Positions 23,696-32,923 are shown, counted from the first letter of the stretch. The stretch: 64,000 nucleotides of DNA from Alloyangia pacifica (GCF_003111685.1 NZ_CP022189.1:2496001-2560000), one strand, 5' to 3'. A program made the numbers and translations. Notes: generated from the sequence alone by a model not told the origin.

Positions 23696-25372
23696 TCATG
23701 TTTCTGGGATATAGCTTTTGAGATCGATCACCTGATCGGCAGCCGCCAGTTCCGCGGCGCGGTGCGAGGCCGTGACAATCGCCGCGGCTGGCAGAAATTT
23801 CCTCACCCCCACCAAGACTTGTCTGGCGGCTTCCGGATCGAGCCCCTCGGTTGGCTCATCCAGAAGCAGCAGCTTCGGGCGGCGCAGCAACGCCCGCGCC
23901 AGCACCAGGCGGCGGGCCTGACCGCCCGAAAGACCGGACCCGCCCTCACCCAAAGGTGAACAGAGGCCGCCTCGCTCCGCGACCGTCTGCGCCAGATGCA
24001 CTGCCTCCAGAGCGTCCATCGCCTCGGCCTCGCTCAGCCCGGGGCGGGCGAGCGCGAGATTCTCGAGGACCGTGCCAGACACCAATGCCGCGCGCTGCGG
24101 CACGAGGGTGAGTACCTGGCGCAGTTCTTTGTCGCGCCACGCGGTCAGGGGGCGGTCCAGCAACAGAACCTCACCCGCCGTCACAGGCTCCAATCCGGCG
24201 ACAACGTCGAGCAGGGTCGATTTTCCGAGCCCCGAGGCGCCGCGAAGGGCGAGGGTCTCCCCCGCCCGCACCGACAGCGAAAGGTCGTGCAGCAGGAGCC
24301 GGGACCATCCAGGCCGCGCCAGAGAGAGGTGCCGCAAGGACAGAACCTGCTCCGAGGTTGTCGCCGCGGGGGCGGCGACGCGAGCCGTGGGGGAGAGAGA
24401 CCGCACCGGCGGGTCGGCCAGAACCCGGCCCGCCGCGTCGCGCATCCGGCCGATCTCGGCCATGCCCCGGCGCAGCGGCAGGAGCGTCTCGCCAAGCGCC
24501 AGCGCCACGAAGACGCCGATGGCGGCAAGCGCCGGGTCGAGGTCGGTCTCGGCCACCAACCAGCCCGCCAGCGCGAAGACCCCAGCCGCGACCAACGTCA
24601 CGATCGCCGAAAGCGCCTGCCCTGCCGCGGTGTCGATGCGATCGAGACGGTCCATGGCGTCGCGCGCCTCGGCCTCGGCCCGGTCCAGCCCTGCGCGCCA
24701 GAGCGGCAACGCCCCCTGCAGGATCGCCTCTCGCCGTCCGCGGAACAGGCCGATGGCGCGGCGGCGCAGGGCTTGCGAGGCCTCCTCGCCCCGCGCCGAG
24801 AGGCGCAGCGTCGCGCGCGCCACCCGCCAGAGCACCACGCCGCCGCCCAGCAGGTACCCCCCCGCGACCGAGAGCGCGATGCCATGCGAGGTCAGCGCCC
24901 AGAGCCCGAAGAACACCGCGACATGGGTCAGCAGCGCCGCGGCGATGGGCAGCGCCAGCCGCAGCACCACCCCGTCGAGCGCGTCCACGTCGGCGGTGAT
25001 CCGGGTCAGTGCTGTGGCGCCCCGCAAGCGCCGCAGGTCGCTCACGGGAAAGCGCTCGAGCCGCCCGAGCAAGGTGACTCGCAGCGCCGCGAGGGCGCGC
25101 AGCGTGGCGTCATGGGTCAGCAGGCGCTCGCCATAGCGCGCCGCGGCCCGGCCAAGTGCCAGCCCGCGCACGCCCGCACTCGGCCGGAAGACGTCAAAGG
25201 CGATGCCCACCCCCGCGACACCCGCCATACCCGTCGCGGTGATGAACCACCCCGAGAGGCCGAGCAGCGCCGCGCCCATCAGCAGCACGAGCACCGCGAG
25301 CACCGCGCCGCGCCACATCGCAAAGGGATGCGCCCGCCACAGCAGGCGGAGGACCTGCCAGAGCTTCAGCAT
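23696..25372 (-). CDS. cydC: Heterodimeric thiol/haem ABC exporter subunit CydC
   Basis: A 558-residue ABC transporter half: six-helix membrane domain (about 1-310) and a C-terminal ATPase with Walker A GASGLGKST, signature LSGGQARRL and Walker B LLLLDEPTEGLD. CydDC exports glutathione/cysteine or, by later work, moves haem needed for cytochrome bd assembly. It overlaps cydD by 7 bases. The order cydDC-cydAB places assembly factor and oxidase in one locus. Confidence 0.94.
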   Translation of the reverse strand: MLKLWQVLRLLWRAHPFAMWRGAVLAVLVLLMGAALLGLSGWFITATGMAGVAGVGIAFDVFRPSAGVRGLALGRAAARYGERLLTHDATLRALAALRVTLLGRLERFPVSDLRRLRGATALTRITADVDALDGVVLRLALPIAAALLTHVAVFFGLWALTSHGIALSVAGGYLLGGGVVLWRVARATLRLSARGEEASQALRRRAIGLFRGRREAILQGALPLWRAGLDRAEAEARDAMDRLDRIDTAAGQALSAIVTLVAAGVFALAGWLVAETDLDPALAAIGVFVALALGETLLPLRRGMAEIGRMRDAAGRVLADPPVRSLSPTARVAAPAATTSEQVLSLRHLSLARPGWSRLLLHDLSLSVRAGETLALRGASGLGKSTLLDVVAGLEPVTAGEVLLLDRPLTAWRDKELRQVLTLVPQRAALVSGTVLENLALARPGLSEAEAMDALEAVHLAQTVAERGGLCSPLGEGGSGLSGGQARRLVLARALLRRPKLLLLDEPTEGLDPEAARQVLVGVRKFLPAAAIVTASHRAAELAAADQVIDLKSYIPET

Positions 25373-27039
25373 GGGGCGGGCTCCAAGTCGACGATCCGGT
25401 CCATGGCCCGGGCCAGCGCAGGGTCATGGGTGGCGACGATCACCGTGCGCCCTTCGTCGGAGAGCCCCTTCAGCAGCGCGATGATCGCGGCGCCGGTGCT
25501 GGCGTCGAGATCGGCGGTGGGCTCGTCGGCAAGGATGACATCGGCGCCACGGATGAGCGCGCGGGCCAGCAGCAGCCGCCGGGCCTCGCCACCCGAGACC
25601 CCCGCCCCGCTTTCGCCGAGGACCGTCTCCAGCCCCTCGGGAAGCGCCGCGACGAAGCGCTCGGCTCGGACCCGGCGCAGCGCCTCAAGAGGCACCTCGC
25701 CGTCCGGCTTGCCGGTCAAGAAGGCGCGTAGCGTGAGCTCGGGGATATGCACCAGCTGCGGCACATAGGCGATGCGTGCACGCCAGGCGTCGGCGATCGC
25801 GTGGTCGAGCGCCTGTCCGGCCACCCGCAGCTCACCCTGGCTCGGCACGAGCAGCCCCGCGATCAGGTCGAGTGCCGTGGATTTCCCAACCCCGCTGGGC
25901 CCGCGCAGCGCCAGCGAGCCGCCCGGCCCCACCTCGACGTCCGGCAACGCCACCGACTGCGCGCGCCGCCGGACCCGCACCCCGGTCAACGTCACCGTAG
26001 CAGGCCCGGCTAATGCCACGGCCTCCGCCCCCTGCCCCAGCACCGCGATCGCCTCCGAGGTGTGCAGCGCCGCAAGGTCGTCCGCCACCGCCTCGGCCGC
26101 CGCCTTGTCGTGCCACGCCGAGGCGAGATCGCGCAGAGGCTGGAAGAAGTCGGGTGCCAGGAGCAGCAAAAACAGCCCCTCGAACAGCGTCAGCTCCGGC
26201 CCGAAGAGCCCCCAGGTGCCGATCCCGATTTCCCCCAGCAGCGAGAAGCCGACGTAGACCGCCACCATGGCCACCCCGAGCGCCGAGAAGAGCTCGAGCA
26301 CGGTCGAGGAGAGGAAGGCCACCCGTAGCACGGCCATGGTGCGCTCCCGAAGTGCCTCGGCGCGGACCTCGAACGCGGCGCGCGAAGCCTCGGCGGCGTT
26401 GAGAAGCAGCAGGTCCGGCAGCGCCGAGATTCGGTCGATCAGCAGCGTGTTCATCGCGCCCATCTCCACCATCTGCTTTCGGCTCGCGTCCTGCGCCGCC
26501 ATGCCCACAAGCGCCATGAAGAGCGGGATCAGCGGCCCGGCGACCAGCAGCACCAGCCCCGCCGCCCAGGAGATCGGCAGGATCACCGTAAGGTAGAGCA
26601 ACGGCAGCACCCGGGCGCGCGCCATGGCCGGGCGGAAGCGGGTGACCCAGGGGCCGAGCGCAGCCAGCTTCTCGGTCAGCAGGGCCGCGAGCGCCGCCGA
26701 GGACGTTTCGCCCACGCGCAGCGCCTCGCGATTCAGCAGTGCCTGCCTCTGAGCGTGCAGCGTCTCGTCGGCGGCGCGATAGGCCAGCCTTGCGGCCCGG
26801 CGCTCGGCCCAGCCGCGAAAGAGCCCAACCAGGGCGAAGGCGAGCGCCATCCAGAGCGTGCGCGAAAGCGGCGCACCCTCGGCCCAGCCAGCAATGCCCC
26901 AGGCCAGCGCGGCAGCCTGCGGCAGCCAGAGCACGGCAGCGAGCGCGGAGAGGCGCCCAGCCAGGTTCAGCTGGTGCCGCGCCTCGGCGCCGAGCAGGCT
27001 CTCGGCCCGCGACCGCTTTGGCTCAGGGCCTGAGGACAT
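25366..27039 (-). CDS. cydD: Heterodimeric thiol/haem ABC exporter subunit CydD
   Basis: A 557-residue ABC transporter half with membrane domain (about 25-320) and ATPase domain carrying Walker A GPSGVGKST, signature VSGGEARRL and Walker B VILADEPTADLD. It pairs with CydC, which follows with a 7-base overlap. The N-terminal soluble segment with PKRSRAESLLG is typical of CydD. The upstream 249 bases lack an obvious FNR palindrome, so its control may differ from that of cydA. Confidence 0.94.
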   Translation of the reverse strand: MSSGPEPKRSRAESLLGAEARHQLNLAGRLSALAAVLWLPQAAALAWGIAGWAEGAPLSRTLWMALAFALVGLFRGWAERRAARLAYRAADETLHAQRQALLNREALRVGETSSAALAALLTEKLAALGPWVTRFRPAMARARVLPLLYLTVILPISWAAGLVLLVAGPLIPLFMALVGMAAQDASRKQMVEMGAMNTLLIDRISALPDLLLLNAAEASRAAFEVRAEALRERTMAVLRVAFLSSTVLELFSALGVAMVAVYVGFSLLGEIGIGTWGLFGPELTLFEGLFLLLLAPDFFQPLRDLASAWHDKAAAEAVADDLAALHTSEAIAVLGQGAEAVALAGPATVTLTGVRVRRRAQSVALPDVEVGPGGSLALRGPSGVGKSTALDLIAGLLVPSQGELRVAGQALDHAIADAWRARIAYVPQLVHIPELTLRAFLTGKPDGEVPLEALRRVRAERFVAALPEGLETVLGESGAGVSGGEARRLLLARALIRGADVILADEPTADLDASTGAAIIALLKGLSDEGRTVIVATHDPALARAMDRIVDLEPAPC

Positions 27040-27288
27040 GGCGGCTCCGTGAGAAAATCCGTTTCTCGCTCAATGTGATAGATGATCCGCCGGGGTTTCA
27101 ACCCCAAGCCACTCCACGCGTCACTCTGACGCCGTTTCCGCGGTCCGCTCCGCGGGCAACCCGGCAATACATGCGCGACTGCCGCGCCGGAGATTGCGCC
27201 GAAAGATTGCGCGTGCCACCTTGCTTGCAGCAGCCGGACAGGAGATTTCCCCTATGCCCCAGCCCCCTAACCGCGCAGGAGCCCGGAC

Positions 27289-27849
27289 ATGAGCGCGCTT
27301 GAAGACGTTCTGTCCGAGATCGATTCCGCCAATGCACAGGACCCGAACCGCGAAGGAGGCCAACCCGCCGCGCTGCTCTACGGCGAACGGATGAGCGCGG
27401 AGCTGGCCCGGCTTTTCCCCGAGGCCTCGGAGATGCTAAAGATCGCCGCGCGCGGCCAGCACGTCGAGCGCTGGCTGCTGCCCCGCGACTCCTATCCGAT
27501 GGACCGCGCTGGCTACTTTGCCTGGCGCAAGGAGCAAGGCCGCCGCCACGGCGCGCGGCTCGCCGGGATGATGTCCAAGGCGGGTTTTGACACCGAGGCG
27601 CAAGAGCGCGTGGGTGTGCTGCTGCGCAAGGAGGGTATCAAGCGCGACGCCGAGGTGCAGGCCCTCGAGGACGTGATCTGCTTCACCTTCCTCAAGTGGT
27701 ATTTCTCCCCCTTCGCCGAGGGGCGCGACGCCGAGGCGCTGCAGCGCATCGTCGAGAAGACCGCGCTAAAGATGTCGCCTGAGGGCCGCGCGCGGGTGCT
27801 GCAGGAGTTCGACCTGCCCGAGCCCTTCGCCGGGGCGTTCCGCGACTGA
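27289..27849 (+). CDS. DUF4202 family protein
   Basis: A 186-residue soluble protein with the DUF4202 signature: ARGQHVERW, PMDRAGYFAWRKEQ and EVQALEDVICFTFL. The conserved His in RGQH and the later acidic pair suggest a metal-dependent HD-like fold, but no activity is established. AGGAG eight bases before ATG 27289 supports the start. In several proteobacteria DUF4202 genes sit near assimilatory sulfur/nitrogen or sirohaem genes; here a sirohydrochlorin-chelatase-like gene follows 95 bases later. Confidence 0.88.
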   Translation: MSALEDVLSEIDSANAQDPNREGGQPAALLYGERMSAELARLFPEASEMLKIAARGQHVERWLLPRDSYPMDRAGYFAWRKEQGRRHGARLAGMMSKAGFDTEAQERVGVLLRKEGIKRDAEVQALEDVICFTFLKWYFSPFAEGRDAEALQRIVEKTALKMSPEGRARVLQEFDLPEPFAGAFRD

Positions 27850-27944
27850 GCCGGGCAAAGTCCATCGAAAGAACCTGCCAGAGTTTACGAAAACACTTGC
27901 GGTGCTACGTGACGCCGCAGGACAGACTATCGAGACCTGATGAC

Positions 27945-28640
27945 ATGACCAGATCCGCCCTCATCGTCGCCCATGGCAGTCCCTCCGATCCCGATCCGCA
28001 GGAAGCGGCACTGAAGGATCTCGCGGCGCGCATCGGTGCTCTGCTGCCCGGTTGGCGCATCGGCGGCGCGACCCTGGCGAAGGAAGGGGCCTTCGACGCG
28101 GCGGTAGCCGACCTCGGGGCTCCCTGGATCTACCCCTATTTCATGGCACGCGGCTATTTCACCAAGAAGGTGCTCGCCGAACGTGCAGAGCCTCTGGGCC
28201 TGCGGGTGCTGGAGCCCTTCGGCACCGAGCCCGCGCTGGTGACCAGCGCCGCCCATGCGCTGCAGCGCGCGCTTGGCGACAAGGGCTGGCAGGCGGCAGA
28301 GACAACTCTGCTGGTCGCCGCGCATGGCAGCAACGTGTCGCGCACCAGTGCCGAGAGCGCGCGCGACTTTGCCGCCGCATTGGAGGCCGAGATCGGATTC
28401 GCCAAAGCGCGCGTCGGCTACGTGGAAGAGCCCCCCTACCTGAATGAGTCGGCCCGCGGACTCGGTCAGGCGATCTGCCTGCCGCAATTCGCGCTCAACG
28501 CCGGCCACATGCTGGAAGATGTTCCCGAGGCGCTGGCGGAGGCGGACTTCGCAGGCCCGGTGCTCCCCGCCTTCATCGACTGGCCAGAGATCCCCGAACT
28601 GATCGCGCAAAGCCTTGAAATGCAGGCTTCCTCCGCCTGA
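27945..28640 (+). CDS. CbiX-like sirohydrochlorin chelatase family protein
   Basis: A 231-residue two-domain protein of the CbiX/SirB family, which inserts Co or Fe into sirohydrochlorin. Both halves begin with the family motif containing the metal-binding His (ALIVAHGSP at the N-terminus and LLVAAHGSN at about residue 125). ATG 27945 is the first codon that gives the canonical N-terminus; an upstream in-frame ATG at 27897 adds 16 unrelated residues. The ORF ends just before a bidirectional terminator shared with tRNA-Arg. Confidence 0.87.
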   Translation: MTRSALIVAHGSPSDPDPQEAALKDLAARIGALLPGWRIGGATLAKEGAFDAAVADLGAPWIYPYFMARGYFTKKVLAERAEPLGLRVLEPFGTEPALVTSAAHALQRALGDKGWQAAETTLLVAAHGSNVSRTSAESARDFAAALEAEIGFAKARVGYVEEPPYLNESARGLGQAICLPQFALNAGHMLEDVPEALAEADFAGPVLPAFIDWPEIPELIAQSLEMQASSA

Positions 28641-28660
28641 CGTGAGGGGGCGCAAACACA

Positions 28661-28697
28661 AAAAGAAGGCCACCGCGACGCGGTGGCCTTCTTTTTT
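28661..28697. terminator. Bidirectional intrinsic terminator between CbiX-like gene and tRNA-Arg
   Basis: A 13-16 bp stem (AAGGCCACCGC / GCGGTGGCCTT, loop GAC) flanked by A-rich sequence on the left and T-rich sequence on the right, so it has U-tracts in both directions. It terminates the plus-strand chelatase gene and the minus-strand tRNA. Confidence 0.9.
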
Positions 28698-28716
28698 GCC
28701 GTCCCCCGGTGGGGAG

Positions 28717-28793
28717 TGGCGGACCGAGGAGGATTCGAACCCCCGACCCCTTGATTCGTAGTCAAGTACTCTATCCAGCTGAGCTATCGGTCC
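28717..28793 (-). tRNA. tRNA-Arg (anticodon ACG)
   Basis: A complete cloverleaf on the minus strand: acceptor GGACCGA/TCGGTCC, D-arm GCTC...GAGT, anticodon stem CTTGA/TCAAG enclosing loop CTACGAA (anticodon ACG), five-base variable loop, T-arm with TTCGAAT, and a genomically encoded CCA (28717-28719) after discriminator G. A34 of this tRNA is the substrate of TadA (7.6-8.1 kb). Confidence 0.97.
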
Positions 28794-28858
28794 GTGAGGG
28801 CGGGGTTTAGAGTTTGTTCGGAGGATGCGCAAGAGAGATTTCGAAAAAACTTCCCATC

Positions 28859-30241
28859 TTACCCTAAGTCACCGTTAGGAAGGCGAATTTCGAAGCAGGT
28901 GCCGCCCTTGTCGGAGCGCAGCAGCTGCAGTTTCCCGCCGTGATTCCGCACAAGCTCGGCGACAATCGCCAAACCGAGTCCCGCCCCGCCCTTGCGCGCA
29001 CCGCCCTGGAAGGGCTGGAACAGATGCTCGCGCGCTTTCGGCGGCAGGCCGGGGCCAGTGTCGGTGACCTCGATCACCCAGGCGTCCTCCTCGGCGCGGG
29101 CCGAGACGGCAATCTCGCCCTCCACCCCCGAGCCGGTGATCGCCTGCCGGGCGTTGCGCACGAGATTCGCGATGGCGCGGTAGATCTGCTCGGGATCGCC
29201 GCGAACCTGCATCGAGGCGGGAATGTCCTCCGACAGGCTCACCTCGTGCTCGCCGATCGCCAAGCGCTCGGCCTCGAGCACCTCGTTGACCAGTTCGGCG
29301 AGGTTGAACTGGGTGAGCATCGGCGCGGGCTCCTCGGCCTTGCCGAAGGCCAGCGTGGTCTCGCAGAGCGACACGGCGCGGGTGATCGAGCTGACCAGCT
29401 TGGGCGCCATGCGCTTCACCGCCGGGTCCTCGGACATCTCGATGCGGTCGGTGAACAGCTGCGCCGAGCTCAGGATGTTGCGCAGGTCGTGGCTGACCCG
29501 CGCCACGGCGCCGCCGAGTTGCGCCAGCCGCTCCTTCTGCCGCAGCGACTGCGAAAGCTGGGTCTCGAGCGATTTCAGCGCCTCCTCGGCTTCGCGAATC
29601 TCGCGCACGCTGGCGATGGGCTTGATGATCCGCCGTGCGTCCTCGGGATCCTCGGCGTAGCGCTGCATGTGGCCCACCACGCCCTTGATCGGCTTCACCA
29701 GCAGCACCCGCACCGCGAGGAAGAGCAGCAGCGCAGTGATCAGCGACAGCAGCGCCGAGACCAGCAGGACACCGAGGCCGAAGTCGATCATCGCGGTGCG
29801 CAGCGGGAGGCTGTCCATGGTGACCTCGATCAGCTCGCCGCCGTCGTCCTTTGGATAGCCCAGAACCCGGATCAGCCGCGGCTGGGTATCGACGAGCCGA
29901 AGCAGCGCGTCCTTCATCAGGATCAGCGGCCCCGCTTCGCGCAGGTCGTAGGTCTCGTCCACCGAGCCCGGCATCGGCGACGAGAGCGCCAGTTCGCGCC
30001 GCTCGTCGCGCTGCAGCACCACGTTGTAGACACCGGCGTTGTCCAGCAGTTCGGCCTCGAGCTCGGGAGCCAGTACATCGTCGGCCAGCAGCGCCAGAGA
30101 GGCGATCTGCGCGCGCTCGAGGTGGTCGGTGAGGAAATCCTGCCGGAATCGCGCCACCGAGGGCACGAAAATCAGCACTTCGGCCAGCATCACGAAAACA
30201 GTCGTGAGGACAAGAAAGCGGCCTGAGAGCGAGTTGAACAT
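28859..30241 (-). CDS. Membrane-bound sensor histidine kinase
   Basis: A 460-residue kinase. ATG 30241 (MFNSLSGRFLVL) puts the first membrane helix (about 6-26) at the N-terminus; the longer frame reads into the preceding gene. A periplasmic sensor of about 120 residues, a second helix pair (about 153-180), a HAMP-like region, the H-box VSHDLRN (His at about 250) and the ATPase boxes NLVRNARQA, DTGPGLPP and GGAGLGLAI follow. No response regulator gene adjoins it. It begins 19 bases after the flavoprotein gene, so its signal may concern that enzyme's redox substrate; this is inference. Confidence 0.9.
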   Translation of the reverse strand: MFNSLSGRFLVLTTVFVMLAEVLIFVPSVARFRQDFLTDHLERAQIASLALLADDVLAPELEAELLDNAGVYNVVLQRDERRELALSSPMPGSVDETYDLREAGPLILMKDALLRLVDTQPRLIRVLGYPKDDGGELIEVTMDSLPLRTAMIDFGLGVLLVSALLSLITALLLFLAVRVLLVKPIKGVVGHMQRYAEDPEDARRIIKPIASVREIREAEEALKSLETQLSQSLRQKERLAQLGGAVARVSHDLRNILSSAQLFTDRIEMSEDPAVKRMAPKLVSSITRAVSLCETTLAFGKAEEPAPMLTQFNLAELVNEVLEAERLAIGEHEVSLSEDIPASMQVRGDPEQIYRAIANLVRNARQAITGSGVEGEIAVSARAEEDAWVIEVTDTGPGLPPKAREHLFQPFQGGARKGGAGLGLAIVAELVRNHGGKLQLLRSDKGGTCFEIRLPNGDLG

Positions 30242-30260
30242 GAAGGGCGGTCTTGAGCTT

Positions 30261-31679
30261 TCAGGGGAGCAGGCGTTGAACTGTTCGTGTAACAGCCTTG
30301 ACCGTGCGGTTTTCAAACAATCTGGGTGTGAAATAGGATCCGGCAACCCGTTTGTTAAGCTCCCCCAACGTCGGATAGGGCGCGACCATGCCCGCGATCT
30401 GCGCGATCTTCACCTTCGCCGAGATCGCAAGCGCCCATGTGGAGATAAGATCTCCAGCCTGCGCGCCGACAATCGTGGCCCCCACGGGCCGCCCCCTGTG
30501 CACAATGACCTTGGCGAGCCCGGCGGTCTCACGCTCGGCGATGGCGCGGTCGTTGTGCTGCAGCGCCTCGCGCAGCACCTCGGGCTTGTCGCCGTAGCGC
30601 TGCCGCGCTTCGACCTCGGTCAGGCCGACATGGGCAAGCTCGGGCCGCGTGTAGGTGGCGCGCGGGATGTGGTGGGCCGAGGCCTTGGCCGGCAGGCCGA
30701 AGAGCGCCGAGCGCAGGACGATGCCGGCGTGGTAGCCCGCGAGATGGGTGAACTGCAGCCCGCCCGCCGCGTCGCCAATGGCATAGACCCTGCGATTCGT
30801 CGTGCCCAGACCGGCGTCGACCTTGATGCCCGTCTTGGTCGTCTCGATCCCGGCCGCCTCCAGGCCGAGGCCCTCGGTGTTCGACCAACGCCCCGCTGCC
30901 ACCAGCAGGTGCGAGCCGGTGAGGCTCTTGCCGCTGTCCAGTCGCAACTCTATGGCGCTGCCCTGCTGGCGCGCCGCCGTCACGGTTTCGCCCTCGAGAA
31001 TCGTCACCCCCTCGCCGCGCAGGTGATCGAGCACGATGGCCGCCATTTCAGGGTCCTCGCGCCCGAGCGCCCGGGCCCCCTCGACCACGGTGACCTGCGC
31101 CCCGAGGCGGCGGAAGGCCTGCGCCATCTCCATGCCGATGGGGCCGCCGCCGAGAATCAACAGATGCGCGGGCAGCTCTTCCAGCTCCCACAGGGTCTCG
31201 TTGGTCATGTATCGAACGTCAGCCAGCCCCGGGACCGGCGGCACGGCGGGGGCCGAGCCGGTGGCAAGCACGATGCGGCGCGCGATGATGCGGTGGCGCC
31301 CTGCCTCGACCTCGCGCTCAGACACGAAGCGCGCCTGCGCACGGATCACCCGCACGCCCAGCCCTTCGAAACGCTCCTGCGAATCCACCGGGGCGATGCG
31401 GGCGATTGTCTCCTGCACATGCGCGCGGACGCGAGGCCAGTCGACCCGTGTCGGCGCAAGATCGACGCCGAATGCCCCCGACACCTCGGGCACATGGGCC
31501 TGCGCCGCGGCGGCGATCAGCGCCTTGGAGGGCACGCAGCCGTAGTTCAGGCAGTCCCCGCCCATCTCGCCGCGCTCGACCAGCACCACGCTGGCCCCCA
31601 TCTGCACCGCGCCCGCGGCGACCGAGAGCCCGCCCGAGCCCGCACCAATGATCAGAAGGTCGGTCTTAATCGTTTCCAT
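30261..31679 (-). CDS. Pyridine nucleotide-disulfide oxidoreductase, mercuric reductase-like
   Basis: A 472-residue FAD flavoprotein of the dihydrolipoamide dehydrogenase/mercuric reductase class. FAD motif GAGSGG (12-17), redox disulfide C43-x4-C48 in GGDCLNYGCVPSK, NAD motif GGGPIGMEMA and the C-terminal dimerisation domain are intact. The N-terminal metal-binding domain and the C-terminal Cys pair of true MerA are absent, so mercury reduction is unlikely. It follows a TVP38/TMEM64 gene (18-base gap), a pairing common in proteobacteria and cyanobacteria, with unknown substrate. Confidence 0.9.
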   Translation of the reverse strand: METIKTDLLIIGAGSGGLSVAAGAVQMGASVVLVERGEMGGDCLNYGCVPSKALIAAAAQAHVPEVSGAFGVDLAPTRVDWPRVRAHVQETIARIAPVDSQERFEGLGVRVIRAQARFVSEREVEAGRHRIIARRIVLATGSAPAVPPVPGLADVRYMTNETLWELEELPAHLLILGGGPIGMEMAQAFRRLGAQVTVVEGARALGREDPEMAAIVLDHLRGEGVTILEGETVTAARQQGSAIELRLDSGKSLTGSHLLVAAGRWSNTEGLGLEAAGIETTKTGIKVDAGLGTTNRRVYAIGDAAGGLQFTHLAGYHAGIVLRSALFGLPAKASAHHIPRATYTRPELAHVGLTEVEARQRYGDKPEVLREALQHNDRAIAERETAGLAKVIVHRGRPVGATIVGAQAGDLISTWALAISAKVKIAQIAGMVAPYPTLGELNKRVAGSYFTPRLFENRTVKAVTRTVQRLLP

Positions 31680-31697
31680 CGAACTGGTCCCTTGATC

Positions 31698-32438
31698 TCA
31701 GATACCCTTGCGCCCGCGCCAGGCTCTCAAAACGATGGGCAGCGCCGCCAGCGCGGCAAGCCCCAGCAGCGGGCCGATGACCTGCGGCGCCCAGAGCAGG
31801 CTCAGGTCCGGCGTCTCGCCCCGATCGAAGACCGAGCCGACTCCTACCCCGATCGAGGTGAAGACCAGCGCTCCCGGGATGATGCCCAAAGCGGTCGTCC
31901 AGGCGAAGTTCCAGAGCTTGACCCCCACCAGCGCGGGCAGCAGGTTCGCCACGAAGAAGGGCACCGCCGGCACCAGCCGCAGCAGCAGAAGCACGCTCAC
32001 CTCGTTCTGCCGCAGCCCGTCGCGCAGCGCCCGGAGCTTGCCCTCGGACCCGTCGAGCTTGGCCGAAAGCACCCGCCCGAGCCCGGCACGCGCCGCGAGA
32101 AAGATGACGACAGCGCCAATGCTGGCCGACAGCATGTTCAGCGCTGTGCCCGGCACGAGGCCGAAAAGAAAACCGCCGGTCACCGAGGCGACGGCGGCCC
32201 CGGGCAGCGAGAAAGCCACGATGGCGACGTAGGCCGCCACGAATCCCCCGGCCACCGCCAGGTAGTTGCTGTCACGCAGCGCCAGCAGCGCCACCCGATT
32301 CTCGCGCAGCGTGTCGAAACTGATGTAATCGCGCAGCGTGAGTGCACCAGTCACCGCCACAATTGCTATGAGCGCCAGCGGCAGGTGCCGCAGGAGCCGC
32401 GCACGGGTCGGCGAAGGCGTGGGGTCCTGATCTGTCAT
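31698..32438 (-). CDS. TVP38/TMEM64 (DedA-like) family membrane protein
   Basis: A 246-residue integral membrane protein with about five to six helices. The family core GFVAAYVAIVAFSLPGAAVASVTGGFLFG is visible at about residues 65-95, and a second half with LRLVPAVPFFVANLLPALVG carries the re-entrant motif. DedA/TMEM64 proteins act in lipid (undecaprenyl-phosphate or phospholipid) flipping. The ATG at 32438 begins MTDQDPTPS; the open frame upstream is not protein-like. A ribosome site is weakly spaced. It leads a three-gene transcript with the flavoprotein and the histidine kinase. Confidence 0.9.
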   Translation of the reverse strand: MTDQDPTPSPTRARLLRHLPLALIAIVAVTGALTLRDYISFDTLRENRVALLALRDSNYLAVAGGFVAAYVAIVAFSLPGAAVASVTGGFLFGLVPGTALNMLSASIGAVVIFLAARAGLGRVLSAKLDGSEGKLRALRDGLRQNEVSVLLLLRLVPAVPFFVANLLPALVGVKLWNFAWTTALGIIPGALVFTSIGVGVGSVFDRGETPDLSLLWAPQVIGPLLGLAALAALPIVLRAWRGRKGI

Positions 32439-32788
32439 CCCCCTAGAATGGCGTGTGGAATCGCCCGCGCACAGCCCTATCACGCGGCCTTGATCACGCC
32501 CTGCCCCTGCGGGCGATTTTGCGCCTCGAGCGCCGACGGCGCCAAGGCACACCGCGCGCCGCACCGGAATTCTTGCCTTCAGCCCCGGTTAGAGGTTTGA
32601 CATGGGGGCCACTCCTGCCTATAGCACGGGCCTCGAATGACCCGGCCCGGCGAATCCGCTTAGGGCCTTCTGTGATGTAAGCTCTTGCTGCCAATCCACT
32701 GGCGCACCGGGCGGACGCCGCAGGCAGCAATGAGACCATGTAGACAGACCGGCCTCCCCCGAGGCCAGATCAGACGGAGAAGAGCGCG
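32439..32788. other. Divergent intergenic region between TMEM64 gene and rpmH
   Basis: 350 bases with no convincing gene. It must hold the leftward TMEM64-operon promoter and the rightward rpmH promoter. Just before rpmH a 6-bp stem GGCCTC-cccc-GAGGCC at 32751-32766 may shape the rpmH leader. No obvious origin or repeat array is present. Confidence 0.5.
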
Positions 32789-32923
32789 ATGAAACGCACC
32801 TTTCAGCCTTCGAACCTCGTTCGCAAGCGCCGCCACGGCTTCCGCGCACGGATGGCCACCAAAGCTGGCCGCGCGATTCTGAACGCGCGCCGCGGCCGCG
32901 GCCGCAAGAAGCTCAGCGCCTGA
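32789..32923 (+). CDS. rpmH: 50S ribosomal protein L34
   Basis: A 44-residue highly basic protein starting MKRTFQPS and containing [10 protein letters not shown], the invariant L34 pattern. L34 is a component of the large ribosomal subunit. GGAGAAGAG upstream serves as the ribosome site. It heads the classical rpmH-rnpA-yidD-yidC run, and the next gene's first in-frame ATG lies 16 bases after its stop. Confidence 0.98.
   Translation: MKRTFQPSNLVRKRRHGFRARMATKAGRAILNARRGRGRKKLSA

Noticed and set aside
27040..27288. FNR box upstream of cydD
   Set aside because: A TTGAG-like half site near 27070 lacks the second half ATCAA at the right spacing, unlike the perfect box before cydA.
30261..31679. 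True mercuric reductase MerA
   Set aside because: No N-terminal heavy-metal domain and no C-terminal vicinal Cys pair, so only the fold is shared.
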